DNA of 64,000 bases from Flagellimonas sp. S3867 (GTDB lineage Bacteria > Bacteroidota > Bacteroidia > Flavobacteriales > Flavobacteriaceae): NCBI RefSeq assembly GCF_014698935.1, contig NZ_JACVMN010000004.1, positions 62,001-126,000 on the forward strand, written 5' to 3'. The stretch's first letter is position 1, and each line of letters begins with the position of its first letter. The position numbers and the translations under genes are program-made. Positions 36,259 to 45,216 of this stretch are shown piece by piece. Under the pieces are notes generated by a model. That model made no database searches. It had not been told where the DNA came from and saw nothing but the letters and a program-made list of their open reading frames with translations.

Positions 36259-36366
36259 AAAAAATAGAAAACGCATTTTCGAGTGAAAATGCGTTTTCAA
36301 CAACCTAACCAATAAATAAACAAACTTGTTGTAGCATGATTCAATTTCATAGCAATTTCTACAACA
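36259..36366 (-). ncRNA. Candidate ~105-nt small RNA
   Basis: On the minus strand a TATATTTG box (36370-36377) lies a few bases before an 8-bp stem (TGTTGTAG/CTACAACA, 36359-36366 with 36327-36334). An unpaired ~28-base linker follows, then a perfect 14-bp stem (36285-36298 with 36267-36280, loop GAGT) and a run of six T (36259-36264). This is the layout of a short stand-alone RNA: promoter, 5' hairpin, linker, intrinsic terminator. The -33 element is missing, so expression is inferred only. Confidence 0.45.
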
Positions 36367-36369
36367 CTT

Positions 36370-36377
36370 CAAATATA
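36370..36377 (-). promoter_or_regulatory. Candidate -7 box (TATATTTG) of the small RNA
   Basis: Exact TAnnTTTG match on the minus strand, 4 bases before the first hairpin base at 36366. No TTG lies 17-23 bases upstream. Confidence 0.4.
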
Positions 36378-36464
36378 TTCATTTTGTTTAATTTATTCTA
36401 TTTTTTAATAAACAAAATATTGTTAAAATTTGGATTCAGCCATTTTAAGCATGTAAAATGCCAG

Positions 36465-36497
36465 TTTGTCATATAATTGACTCTGGTATTTTTTTTG
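36465..36497 (+). promoter_or_regulatory. Candidate htpG promoter
   Basis: TTTG (36465-36468), an 18-base spacer, then TATT followed by T6 and G (36487-36497), a slightly expanded TAnnTTTG. It lies 37 bases upstream of the htpG ATG. Confidence 0.4.
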
Positions 36498-36533
36498 TCA
36501 TTACATAGAAAAACAAAAGAAAACTAGTAAACC

Positions 36534-38420
36534 ATGGCAACAGGTAAAATCAATGTTTCTGTAGAGAACATATTTCCTTTGATCAAAAAATTTCTATATA
36601 GTGATCACGAAATCTTTTTGCGTGAGCTTATTTCCAATGCAACAGATGCAACCCTAAAACTCAAGCACCTAACCTCTATTGGTGAGGCCAAGGTTGAATA
36701 TGGTAATCCATTGATAGAGGTCAAAGTGGATAAAGACAAAAAGCGAATCCATATAATTGACCACGGTATTGGAATGACGGAGGAAGAGGTAAAAAAATAT
36801 ATTAACGAAGTTGCCTTTTCTGGAGCTGAAGAATTCTTGGATAAATACAAGGATAGTGGCAAAGATGCAGGAATCATAGGTCATTTTGGACTTGGGTTCT
36901 ATTCCGCATTTATGGTTGCAGACAAAGTAGAGATCATTACCAAGAGTTTTAAAGATGAACCTGCGGTGCATTGGTCTTGTGATGGTTCACCTGAGTTCAG
37001 TTTAAAAGAAGCCAAGAAAAAGGACAGAGGTACTGAAATCATACTTCATGTAGCGGATGACTCCACCGAATTTTTGGAAGATGCTAAAATCAAGGAGCTT
37101 TTGACCAAATACAACAAGTTCATGCCAATCCCTATAAAGTTTGGCACTAAAACTGAAACACTTGAGAAGCCTGAAGGAGCAAAAGAAGATGACCCAGCCC
37201 CAACTCAAGAAGTGGATGACATCATCAACAATCCTACCCCAGCATGGACAAAGCAACCAGCAGACTTAAAAGATGACGACTATAAAGCATTTTACAAGGA
37301 ATTATATCCCATGCAGTTTGAGGAGCCCTTGTTCAATATTCATTTGAATGTGGATTATCCGTTCAATCTTACGGGAATTCTATATTTCCCAAAGTTGACC
37401 CATGACCTCAACATTCAAAAAGATAGGATTCAACTTTATCAAAACCAGGTTTTTGTCACTGATAATGTAGAAGGTATTGTACCAGAATTTTTGACCATGC
37501 TTCGTGGAGTAATCGACTCACCGGACATTCCATTGAATGTGTCAAGGTCTTATTTGCAGGCAGATGGTGCGGTAAAAAAGATTTCTTCCTATATCTCCAG
37601 AAAGGTAGCTGACAAATTGAATTCCTTGTTCAAGAACAATCGCGAAGATTTCGAACAAAAATGGAATGATATCAAAGTAGTTATCGAATATGGTATGCTC
37701 TCTGAGGATAAATTCTTTGAGAAGGCTGACAAATTTGCACTTTACCCTACGGTTGATGGTAACTATTACACCTACGAAGAACTGGAAAACAAAATAAAGG
37801 ACAACCAAACCGACAAGGACGACAAATTGGTAGTGCTTTATGCATCGGACAAAGAAGCACAGCACAGTTATATTGAAGCGGCCAAGGCCAAAGGTTACGA
37901 AGTACTCTTGCTCGATTCGCCCATTGTACCACATTTGATGCAAAAACTGGAGACATCAAAAGAAAAATTGTCGTTTGCCCGGGTAGATGCAGACCATGTT
38001 GACAATCTTATCAAAAAAGAAGATGAGGCCATTTCGAAGCTTTCAGATGAAGAAAAAGAAAAGCTCAAAGTCAATATTGAAGAGGTAATCCAAGAGAAAG
38101 GTTTTACCATTCAACTGGAGGCCATGGATAGTTCCGCATCACCATTTATTATTACCGAACCGGAATTTATGCGCAGAATGAAAGAAATGCAGCAGACCGG
38201 GGGTGGCGGTATGTTTGGAATGGGCAATATGCCAGAAATGTACAATCTGATCGTGAACACCAATCACGAGTTGGTAAGTGAAATATTGAACACAAAAACT
38301 GCTAAAAAGCGTGAGCGATTAATCAATCAATCATTGGATTTGGCGCGATTATCAAAAGGGCTTCTCAAAGGAGAGGAATTGACCAGCTTTATAGCACGTA
38401 GCTATGAAATGATCAAATAA
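36534..38420 (+). CDS. htpG: Molecular chaperone HtpG (Hsp90)
   Basis: ATP-dependent Hsp90 chaperone, 628 aa. The N-terminal GHKL ATPase motifs are clear: LISNATDATLKLKHL, DHGIGMT and GHFGLGFYSAFMVAD. The middle domain contains RIQLYQNQVFVTDNVEGIVPEFL and SRSYLQADGAVKKI, and the C-terminal dimerisation domain runs to the end (LINQSLDLARLSKGLL). An acidic/proline-rich insert follows the N domain (~215-245, AKEDDPAPTQEVDD), as in other Bacteroidota. It is monocistronic and ends before a strong terminator. Confidence 0.97.
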   Translation: MATGKINVSVENIFPLIKKFLYSDHEIFLRELISNATDATLKLKHLTSIGEAKVEYGNPLIEVKVDKDKKRIHIIDHGIGMTEEEVKKYINEVAFSGAEEFLDKYKDSGKDAGIIGHFGLGFYSAFMVADKVEIITKSFKDEPAVHWSCDGSPEFSLKEAKKKDRGTEIILHVADDSTEFLEDAKIKELLTKYNKFMPIPIKFGTKTETLEKPEGAKEDDPAPTQEVDDIINNPTPAWTKQPADLKDDDYKAFYKELYPMQFEEPLFNIHLNVDYPFNLTGILYFPKLTHDLNIQKDRIQLYQNQVFVTDNVEGIVPEFLTMLRGVIDSPDIPLNVSRSYLQADGAVKKISSYISRKVADKLNSLFKNNREDFEQKWNDIKVVIEYGMLSEDKFFEKADKFALYPTVDGNYYTYEELENKIKDNQTDKDDKLVVLYASDKEAQHSYIEAAKAKGYEVLLLDSPIVPHLMQKLETSKEKLSFARVDADHVDNLIKKEDEAISKLSDEEKEKLKVNIEEVIQEKGFTIQLEAMDSSASPFIITEPEFMRRMKEMQQTGGGGMFGMGNMPEMYNLIVNTNHELVSEILNTKTAKKRERLINQSLDLARLSKGLLKGEELTSFIARSYEMIK

Positions 38421-38436
38421 AAACACCTGATTTAAT

Positions 38437-38467
38437 AAAAAAGGCCGGTTATTTACCGGCCTTTTTT
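38437..38467. terminator. Bidirectional terminator between htpG and anti-sigma-like gene
   Basis: The stem AAGGCCGGT/ACCGGCCTT (38441-38449 with 38455-38463) is extended by A/T pairs, with a 5-base loop and poly-A/poly-T flanks. It lies between convergent genes. Confidence 0.87.
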
Positions 38468-38486
38468 ATTTGCTGAATTTAAAGAC

Positions 38487-38888
38487 TTAAATAACCTGTC
38501 GATTGAAGAAACGTTTTAGCAACATGGCTTGGAAATATATCATAATTACAAAAGCACCGGTCATATAAATTATTTTTCTGGATAATTGAAATTGGGGTAA
38601 TTTATCAGAAAACCAGCTGTTTGCTTCGGAAATCGCAGATAAATAATTTCCAATATTAGCATTGAACGAACTATCCAACGAGGCCAGATAAAAAGTTAAA
38701 CCTCCTAAAATAACGGCCCATAACAAAAACGTTTTTTTGGTAATCAACGGTCTGAACATCAGTTTGGAACTTTTCAATTCTTCGACCCTTGCAACAACCA
38801 TATCTGTAAAGTTGTCGGAAGGAGTTTCTAATGGAGCCTCTTCCATTAAACTATTGATCAGTTTTTCTAAATCTTTATCCTCATTCAT
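38487..38888 (-). CDS. Putative anti-sigma factor, two membrane segments
   Basis: A 133-aa protein with a cytoplasmic N-terminus (~1-50, acidic: NEDKDLEKLINSLMEEAPLETPSDNFTDMVV) and two hydrophobic segments (~52-70 and ~104-125). Its start overlaps the end of an ECF sigma gene by 8 bases. Overlap and topology fit a membrane anti-sigma factor of the minimal Bacteroidota kind, although no zinc-anti-sigma (HxxxCxxC) motif is present, so the regulatory role is inferred from position. Confidence 0.68.
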   Translation of the reverse strand: MNEDKDLEKLINSLMEEAPLETPSDNFTDMVVARVEELKSSKLMFRPLITKKTFLLWAVILGGLTFYLASLDSSFNANIGNYLSAISEANSWFSDKLPQFQLSRKIIYMTGAFVIMIYFQAMLLKRFFNRQVI

Positions 38889-39459
38889 AACTTCTTATGG
38901 TTTCGGGTTTCAATTGTTCTTTCAAAATTACGGCCAACTTCTTCCTGGCCCTAAATAATTTAACTTTTGCTGTGCTGACACTCAATTTTAAAGCGCTGGC
39001 CAACTCAATCAAACTTTGTTCTTCAAAATAAAAGAGCGTAAGAATTGCTGCATCAATCGCAGGCAATTTTTGAATACACTCTTGTATCATTGCTGATTTT
39101 TCTTTTTGCATCATTAGGTCCAAGGCGTTGTCCATTTCTGCTATATGATAACTCCCGACCTCTTCTATCTGTTTCGTTTGTTGGTCCTTCTTATACTTTT
39201 TTATTCTGTCCAAACACGTATTATACGCTATTCTGTATATCCATGTGGACAATTTGGAACCACCTTGAAAGCTTTTAAGCGACCTAAATATTTTAATAAA
39301 AGAATCTTGGGCGACCTCTTCGGCCTCCTCCTTGTTTTTAAGCATTCGCAAAGCAATGGTAAACACCAAATCCTTATAGTCATCCACAAGTTTTGAAAAT
39401 TCTTGTGAATCACCACTGACGATTGCAGCTATATCAGGTTGGTTTGCTCTGTGCTCCAT
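38881..39459 (-). CDS. ECF-type RNA polymerase sigma factor
   Basis: A 192-aa sigma-70 family ECF factor. Region 2 (~25-95) contains YKDLVFTIALRMLKNKEEAEEVAQDSFIKIF and the -10 recognition helix LSTWIYRIAYNTCLDRIKK. Region 4 (~125-185) contains ILTLFYFEEQSLIELASALKLSVSTAKVKLFRARKKL. It opens a two-gene unit with the overlapping membrane protein that is probably its anti-sigma. The regulon is unknown. Confidence 0.93.
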   Translation of the reverse strand: MEHRANQPDIAAIVSGDSQEFSKLVDDYKDLVFTIALRMLKNKEEAEEVAQDSFIKIFRSLKSFQGGSKLSTWIYRIAYNTCLDRIKKYKKDQQTKQIEEVGSYHIAEMDNALDLMMQKEKSAMIQECIQKLPAIDAAILTLFYFEEQSLIELASALKLSVSTAKVKLFRARKKLAVILKEQLKPETIRSYE

Positions 39460-39592
39460 TTTATGGTTAGACGATTACATCCTTTTCAAGGTTACATTAA
39501 AAATAAAAAATATGATACAAGTGTAACCTAAATGAAAAAACCGTCGTCTTAGTTAGCAAAGAGTTTATTAATCAATTAAAAAACAATCGAAA

Positions 39593-39946
39593 ATGGCAGA
39601 AGCAATATTAATTCCAATCAGTTTTTTCTTGGTAATCTTTGCAATTACCTATTTATATTTTTCAACCCGAAACAAGGAACGTCTTGCTCTAATAGAAAAA
39701 GGCGTGGATGCAAGTATCTTTTTCAAGGGTAAAGGGGAGCACAACATCCCTACATGGAAGATTATTTTAATAAACTTTGCTGTATTATTGATGAGCGTAG
39801 GTACAGCAATATTTGTAGCATCCGTGTTGGTAAATGCCTTTAATTTAGACGAAGAAGTTGCTTATCCTGGCACTATTTTCCTAATGGCGGGAGCAGGTCT
39901 TCTTGTGGGTTTCAACATGACAAAGCGATTGGAGAAGCAAGATTAG
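39593..39946 (+). CDS. DUF6249 membrane protein
   Basis: A 117-aa protein with three hydrophobic segments (~5-23, ~55-77, ~90-107) and the motif FSTRNKERLALIEKGVDASIF after the first, characteristic of the DUF6249 family often encoded beside ECF sigma/anti-sigma genes in Bacteroidota. It is divergent from the sigma factor gene here, so it may be part of the same stress circuit; that is inference. It ends at a clear terminator. Confidence 0.82.
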   Translation: MAEAILIPISFFLVIFAITYLYFSTRNKERLALIEKGVDASIFFKGKGEHNIPTWKIILINFAVLLMSVGTAIFVASVLVNAFNLDEEVAYPGTIFLMAGAGLLVGFNMTKRLEKQD

Positions 39947-39968
39947 AAAAACTTTAAAATCTTCAAGG

Positions 39969-39997
39969 AAACCACCTTTTTCAAGGTGGTTTTTTTT
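39969..39997 (+). terminator. Intrinsic terminator after DUF6249 gene
   Basis: A 10-bp stem AAACCACCTT/AAGGTGGTTT (39969-39978 with 39983-39992), a 4-base loop, and a T-run to 39997, 23 bases after the stop. Confidence 0.9.
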
Positions 39998-40008
39998 AGT
40001 TTTATACC

Positions 40009-40641
40009 ATGAAGATTATCTCCACCAACATAGGCAAACCCACCGCTATAACCTGGAACGGGCAAGAAACCACAACAGGAATTTATAAATATCCGGTCAG
40101 CGAACCCCTAACCTTGGAAACGGAAAGCGTTTCAAACGATAACATAAGCGATAGAAAAGTACATGGTGGTATCTATAAGGCCTGTTACCTTTTTTCTTCG
40201 GCCCAATATCCATACTGGAAGGAAAAATATTCAAATTTGGAATGGGATTGGGGCATGTTCGGTGAAAACCTCACTGTAGAGGGATTAGATGAAACCAAAT
40301 TGAAAATTGGTAGTATTTATAAATTGGGTACAGCCTTGGTTCAAATTACCCAACCCAGGGAACCGTGTTTTAAGCTTGGAATCAGATTTAACAATCAAGA
40401 CATATTAAAAGAATTCATAGACCATGGCTTTCCCGGCACTTATGTTAAAGTATTGGAGGTTGGTCAAGTTGAGAAAGGTAATGTTCTTGAATTGGTAGAA
40501 GAGTCGTCAAATACTCTAACAACCCAACAGTTTTATCAGCTATTATTCTCAAGGACAAAAGCTAAGGACATACTGGAAATGGCTATTAAAAATGAGGCTT
40601 TGCCTCCGCATAAAAGAGAACGGTTGAAAAAATTCCTTTAA
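40009..40641 (+). CDS. MOSC domain protein (YiiM-like)
   Basis: A 210-aa protein with a MOSC domain: HGGIYKACYLFSSAQYPYW, then MFGENLTVEGLDE and the conserved cysteine in TQPREPCFKLGIRF. MOSC proteins bind sulfur- or molybdenum-cofactor-related ligands; YiiM-type members reduce N-hydroxylated compounds. The C-terminal helical tail (~165-210) is normal for the YiiM group. Just before the ATG the sequence TAGTTTTA-N4-ATG resembles a promoter -7 box at leaderless distance. The AlkB-like gene follows after 8 bases. Confidence 0.88.
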   Translation: MKIISTNIGKPTAITWNGQETTTGIYKYPVSEPLTLETESVSNDNISDRKVHGGIYKACYLFSSAQYPYWKEKYSNLEWDWGMFGENLTVEGLDETKLKIGSIYKLGTALVQITQPREPCFKLGIRFNNQDILKEFIDHGFPGTYVKVLEVGQVEKGNVLELVEESSNTLTTQQFYQLLFSRTKAKDILEMAIKNEALPPHKRERLKKFL

Positions 40642-40649
40642 AAACTTCC

Positions 40650-41246
40650 ATGCAACTCTTTTCCGAAAAAATAAATATGGATTTACCGGATTGTGATATC
40701 TCCTACTTTCCGAATTTATACTCCATAGAAACGGCAGAGGGGTATTTTCAATCCCTAAAAAATTCTATTCCTTGGCAACAGGATAAAATCAAGGTTTTTG
40801 GGAAAATCTATAATCAACCTAGACTTACCGCCCTGTTTGCCGATAATTTAAATTCTTATTCTTATTCAGGTTTAACTATGCATCCCCACCCATTTACTGG
40901 GGATTTAATTCATATAAAAAAGTTGGTTGAAAAGACGGTAGATATAAAATTCACCACATGTCTGCTAAACTATTATCGCGATGGAAAGGACAGCAATGGT
41001 TGGCATTCTGATGATGAAAAAGAACTTGGAATGAACCCAATGATTGCATCAGTTTCTTTTGGTGCCGAACGTTTTTTCCACTTAAGAAACAAAGCGGATA
41101 AAACACAAAAACATAAAATTTTGCTTGAAAATGGCAGTTTGTTGCTTATGAAAGGAGAAACCCAACACTTTTGGCAGCATCAAGTACCCAAGACCTCAAA
41201 ACCCATTGGAGGTCGTATAAATCTCACTTTTCGAATTCTTCAATAA
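40650..41246 (+). CDS. AlkB-like 2OG-Fe(II) dioxygenase
   Basis: Alpha-ketoglutarate/iron oxygenase of the AlkB family, which repairs alkylated bases or acts on RNA; 198 aa. Iron ligands are H119-x-D121 (GWHSDDEKEL) and H177 (FWQHQVP); R189 and R195 (GGRINLTFR) are the 2OG-binding arginines. The N-terminal lid YNQPRLTALFADN matches AlkB/ALKBH2-3 relatives. It shares an operon with the MOSC gene. Its stop directly abuts the convergent nuclease gene with no intergenic base. Confidence 0.93.
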   Translation: MQLFSEKINMDLPDCDISYFPNLYSIETAEGYFQSLKNSIPWQQDKIKVFGKIYNQPRLTALFADNLNSYSYSGLTMHPHPFTGDLIHIKKLVEKTVDIKFTTCLLNYYRDGKDSNGWHSDDEKELGMNPMIASVSFGAERFFHLRNKADKTQKHKILLENGSLLLMKGETQHFWQHQVPKTSKPIGGRINLTFRILQ

Positions 41247-42014
41247 TCAATCAAAAAGGTCGTTCAACACTTTGGCCAAACGTAAGCCACCCTTTTGCAA
41301 CTGACTAAAAAGCACCTTGTTGTATTTGTAGCTGTACTGATAGCCCAACTTTTCACCAATTTCTGCCGACCCATAGATTTCCCCACATATTTCATGCGAT
41401 TCTTGAACCCAGTCGTAAATGGTACCTTCTTGAATTTTTTTGCGTTCTTTTCTTGAGACCTGGTCCAATTCATCAGCTAGTTCTGTATAGGTCATTCCAT
41501 AAGATAGTATCAAGTTTTTGTCCCATATCCTATGCAGATTTGTGCCTTCTCCAAACCATTGCACTTGGATATCATTACCCCCTTTGTCCTCCACCCTGCT
41601 GGCGTGCATGGGCTGGTGTAAATCTCCTATCAAATGAATGAGCATTTTAAGATAAAAAACCCTGTCTTCTCGTGAACTCTTTTTGTCTTTTATGATTCGG
41701 ATACATTCCTCAATACCCATAACAACATCACCAAATTTGCTTTTCTTCGAATCCTCGTAGCGAACATCCAATGGATAATTCACAAAATGCCATGAAAAAA
41801 ATTTAGAGAACGATCTATCTGCTTTGATTTCATCCGCAAAAGTGGACGCAAATGCAAGACTGTGCCCGTCCAATAGGTCTTTCAGCGCTCGCTTTGCCTT
41901 TCCGGTCAAATGGTTTTCCGCTATATGCCCAGTAACTCTATGGCCGGTTTTTCCCCAGTAATTTGCCGAGACAAAAAAGGGTACAAGCAAAAATAACAAT
42001 AGGGTTTTTCTCAT
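41247..42014 (-). CDS. S1/P1-type secreted nuclease
   Basis: Zinc-dependent single-strand nuclease/3'-nucleotidase; 255 aa with signal peptide (~1-17). In this family the mature protein begins with a tryptophan whose backbone helps bind zinc; here W20 follows ANY. The histidine/aspartate ligands are seen in KTGHRVTGHIAENHL, FASTFADEIK, WHFVNYPL and HLIGDLHQPMHA. Probably used to scavenge nucleotides in the periplasm or outside the cell. Divergent from the DUF5916 gene. Confidence 0.92.
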   Translation of the reverse strand: MRKTLLLFLLVPFFVSANYWGKTGHRVTGHIAENHLTGKAKRALKDLLDGHSLAFASTFADEIKADRSFSKFFSWHFVNYPLDVRYEDSKKSKFGDVVMGIEECIRIIKDKKSSREDRVFYLKMLIHLIGDLHQPMHASRVEDKGGNDIQVQWFGEGTNLHRIWDKNLILSYGMTYTELADELDQVSRKERKKIQEGTIYDWVQESHEICGEIYGSAEIGEKLGYQYSYKYNKVLFSQLQKGGLRLAKVLNDLFD

Positions 42015-42151
42015 AATTTAGGATTTGTTCAAAAGTAGAAAACTGACCTCATATACGGTATATATTTCATCTCAAATTATCAATAAGATGTTTGGAGAAA
42101 AATGATGAATTTATTAGCATCTTTTGGGATTTTTTTAACGAATCTTAACCT

Positions 42152-42159
42152 TAAATTTG
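42152..42159 (+). promoter_or_regulatory. Candidate -7 box (TAAATTTG) for the DUF5916 gene
   Basis: Exact TAnnTTTG match 22 bases before the ATG. The nearest upstream TTTG (42123-42126) is 25 bases away, just outside the usual spacing. Confidence 0.45.
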
Positions 42160-42181
42160 GACAGCTAACTCAAATTTACCC

Positions 42182-44380
42182 ATGACGAAACTTCGTTTTG
42201 TACTCGCTGCATCACTATTTCCATTCTTGTTTTTTGCGCAATCACCCAAGAAGTCCTTCGTAGTCAAGTATATAGACCAACCTATCACCGTAGATGGGGT
42301 ACTTGATGAATCCGTTTGGGAAACTGCAGGAAGTGCGCATGATTTTCAACAAAACTTTCCATCCGATTCAATTTTGGCTACTCAAAAAACAGAAATCAAA
42401 ATGCTTTTTGACGATACCACACTCTATATCGGTATTCGACAAGATGCCGAAGGAAAAGATTACCTCACCCCCTCTTTACGACGTGATTATAGAGCGGGTA
42501 ACAGTGATAACATAAGCTTGCTTTTTGACACCTTTAACGATGGCACAAATGCATTTTTATTTGGAATAAACCCGCTTGGAGTTCGAAGAGAAGCGCTTAT
42601 TTCGGGAGGTGGTAACGACATCAGTGGTTTTGTAACCTCTTGGGACGTTAAATGGCGGGGTGAATCAAAGATTCATGACAACTACTACATATCGGAATTG
42701 GCTATTCCACTAACCTCTTTTAAATTCCGGGAAGGTGAGACCAAATGGAGATTCAACAGCTATCGATTTGATATGCAGACCAATGAGCGTAGCACCTGGA
42801 TCAGGATACCACAGAATCAGTTTATTGTAAGCTTGGCCTTTATGGGTGATATGGTTTTTGAGAAGCCATTGGGCAAATCGCGAACCCCATTGGCCATTAT
42901 ACCATACGTAAACGGGATTTCTGGAAGGGATTTTGAAAATGATATTACCACCAATAATGTAAAGGTAGGGGGTGATGCTAAAATAGCCGTGGGCAATGGA
43001 ATGAACCTTGATATTACCCTTAATCCCGATTTTTCACAGGTCGAAGTAGACAATTTCATTACAAACCTTACCCGTTTTGAAGTTTCCCTACCCGAGCGAC
43101 GTCAGTTTTTTATTGACAATAATGACCTTTTTGGAAATTTCGGTGGACGCAGGGATGCCAATCCTTTCTTTTCCAGAAGAATTGGGATTGCAAAGGATAC
43201 AGCCGATAACACTATTGAAAATAGAATTATTGGAGGTGTTCGTTTGAGTGGGAAGCTAAATAATAACCTTCGACTTGGGTTTTTAAATATTCAAACCGAG
43301 GAAGATTCAGCCAATGAAATAGCGTCCAATAATAATATGATGTTCTCATTGCAGCAGAAAGTATTCTCAAGGTCAAACATCGGGATGTTCTTTATTAATA
43401 GGCAGTCTTTTAACTCTCCCGATTTTCTCGATGAAAGTGAGGAGTACAATCGTGTGGTCGGGATAGATTACAATTTGTCCTCTGCAAATAACGTCTGGCA
43501 AGGCAAGGCATATGGGCATAAATCATTTCAACCTGGAGATAAGCAAGGAAATTTTTCAGGTGGTGCCACACTGGGGTTTAATACCAGAAATTATGGCTCG
43601 TTTATAGATGCTGTTTTCATCGATGAAGAATTTCAATCGGATCTTGGTTTTATTCCGAGAACAGATATTTTTAAAATTGCAGGAAATATTAGACGTAGCT
43701 TTTGGCCAAAGAAAGGCGCCGTTAACAATCATGGTTTAGAAGTATTTTCCATTTTCACATGGCGACCAAATCTAGATTATCAAAACACGGATCATATGAT
43801 CAACGTTGAATGGGGTGCTGAGCTCAATAATCTTTCAGAACTCCAAGCCTCCTATACCAATCAATTCATCTTTTTAACCGATGAATTTGAACCCACTGGT
43901 AAGGATGATGCGCTTGCTTTACCGGGCAACACCGGATATTACTTCAATTCTTTTGAATTGGAATACAGATCTGATCGCAGAAAAGTATTTTCATATGGTC
44001 TTGAGCCCTCTTTTGGAGGTTTCTTTAACGGAACCAGATATTCTATGGAAGCATTTTTCAATCTAAGGTTACAGCCCAAGGTCAACATGTCCATGAATAT
44101 GAATTATGACCGAATAGAACTTCCCGCGCCATATGCACAGGCCGATATTTTACTGATAGCACCACGGGTAGACATCACATTTAGTAAATCCATATTTTGG
44201 TCAACCTTGGTGCAATACAGTAACCAACGTGATAATTTGGGCTTTAATTCGCGCTTACAATGGCGTTTTGCCCCACTTTCAGATTTGTTTTTGGTCTACA
44301 ACGATAATTATTTTGTGAATACCTTTATGCCAAGAAATAGGTCCATCAATTTAAAGCTGACCTATTGGCTAAACATCTAG
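42182..44380 (+). CDS. DUF5916 outer-membrane barrel protein with N-terminal CBM9-like domain
   Basis: A 732-aa exported protein: signal peptide (~1-20), a carbohydrate-binding-family-9-like domain (~28-210; ITVDGVLDESVWETA, RRDYRAGNSDNISLLFDTFND), then the DUF5916 region (~220-732) rich in alternating hydrophobic strands and ending KLTYWLNI like an outer-membrane barrel. These proteins are common in Bacteroidota and uncharacterised; polysaccharide or surface binding is inferred from the CBM9-like part. It is followed one base later by a HAD gene. Confidence 0.9.
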   Translation: MTKLRFVLAASLFPFLFFAQSPKKSFVVKYIDQPITVDGVLDESVWETAGSAHDFQQNFPSDSILATQKTEIKMLFDDTTLYIGIRQDAEGKDYLTPSLRRDYRAGNSDNISLLFDTFNDGTNAFLFGINPLGVRREALISGGGNDISGFVTSWDVKWRGESKIHDNYYISELAIPLTSFKFREGETKWRFNSYRFDMQTNERSTWIRIPQNQFIVSLAFMGDMVFEKPLGKSRTPLAIIPYVNGISGRDFENDITTNNVKVGGDAKIAVGNGMNLDITLNPDFSQVEVDNFITNLTRFEVSLPERRQFFIDNNDLFGNFGGRRDANPFFSRRIGIAKDTADNTIENRIIGGVRLSGKLNNNLRLGFLNIQTEEDSANEIASNNNMMFSLQQKVFSRSNIGMFFINRQSFNSPDFLDESEEYNRVVGIDYNLSSANNVWQGKAYGHKSFQPGDKQGNFSGGATLGFNTRNYGSFIDAVFIDEEFQSDLGFIPRTDIFKIAGNIRRSFWPKKGAVNNHGLEVFSIFTWRPNLDYQNTDHMINVEWGAELNNLSELQASYTNQFIFLTDEFEPTGKDDALALPGNTGYYFNSFELEYRSDRRKVFSYGLEPSFGGFFNGTRYSMEAFFNLRLQPKVNMSMNMNYDRIELPAPYAQADILLIAPRVDITFSKSIFWSTLVQYSNQRDNLGFNSRLQWRFAPLSDLFLVYNDNYFVNTFMPRNRSINLKLTYWLNI

Positions 44381-44381
44381 G

Positions 44382-45179
44382 ATGAATTTTAAAATTCTTT
44401 GTTCAGATTTGGACGGAACCCTACTGTCCACAAAAAACGATGTTTCCGAATTTACCATTTCCCAAATCAATCGAATAAAGCATCGAACCCGTGTTATTCT
44501 GGTTTCCGCAAGAATGCCAAAGTCCATTACTTACCTTCAAAAACGAATGGGTATTGAAGAACATCCCATAATCTCGTATAATGGAGCGTTAATATTAGAA
44601 AAAGGCAAAGTACTTCACAATACCACTATTCCCATAGCAAAAACCTTAGCACTACATACGATTTGCATGGACCAAAATATTCGGTTGGGACTTTACAGGC
44701 ATGACGATTGGTTTGTTTCAGAAACATCTGAAAGGGTGGAAAAAGAAATCTTTAACACCAAAGTCAAACCCACTTTTGAACCGACTCAGATCACATTAAA
44801 AAAGTGGCAAAACGAAAATTTAGGAGTACATAAAATTATGCTCATGGGCAGTAAGGAGAATATTGATGGACTAAGTTTAATTTTGGATACCGATTTTTCA
44901 TCTGAGATGAATTCTTACCGGTCCAATGACACCTTGATTGAAATTGCTCCAAAGTCTTCCTCAAAATTATCTGGTATAAAGTCAATTTTAAAACCAGAGG
45001 AAACCTTAAAAGAGGTAATCGCCTTTGGCGATAATTATAACGATGTTGAAATGCTGCGGAGTGTAGGTTTTGGTGTAGCAGTGTCCAATGCCCGCAAAGA
45101 GGCCAAAGAAGCTGCAAACAAAGTAACCTTAAGCAACAAAGAACACGGCGTGGCCCAATTTATCAAAGACCATCTGTGA
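44382..45179 (+). CDS. Cof-type HAD-superfamily phosphatase
   Basis: A 265-aa cytosolic phosphatase of the Cof/IIB subfamily: catalytic D9-x-D11 (CSDLDGTLLST), motif II VSARMPKS, and late motif IV FGDNYNDVEMLRSVGFGVAVSNA. Members dephosphorylate sugar phosphates or FMN; the substrate is not determined. It starts one base after the DUF5916 stop, suggesting co-transcription, and precedes a DUF819 transporter-like gene by 37 bases. Confidence 0.94.
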   Translation: MNFKILCSDLDGTLLSTKNDVSEFTISQINRIKHRTRVILVSARMPKSITYLQKRMGIEEHPIISYNGALILEKGKVLHNTTIPIAKTLALHTICMDQNIRLGLYRHDDWFVSETSERVEKEIFNTKVKPTFEPTQITLKKWQNENLGVHKIMLMGSKENIDGLSLILDTDFSSEMNSYRSNDTLIEIAPKSSSKLSGIKSILKPEETLKEVIAFGDNYNDVEMLRSVGFGVAVSNARKEAKEAANKVTLSNKEHGVAQFIKDHL

Positions 45180-45216
45180 TTTTCCTATATTTGAAGCTAC
45201 CGCTATTTAAAATTTT

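Larger units (their letters stand above)
36026..36533. other. Intergenic 508 bp; holds a candidate small RNA and the htpG promoter region
   Basis: No open reading frame of note. From left to right: the AT-rich leader of the KAS III gene, then an orphan intrinsic terminator-like hairpin (36267-36298), an 8-bp inverted repeat (36327-36334 with 36359-36366), a TAnnTTTG match on the minus strand (36370-36377), and a candidate htpG promoter (36465-36497). See the separate entries. Confidence 0.6.
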
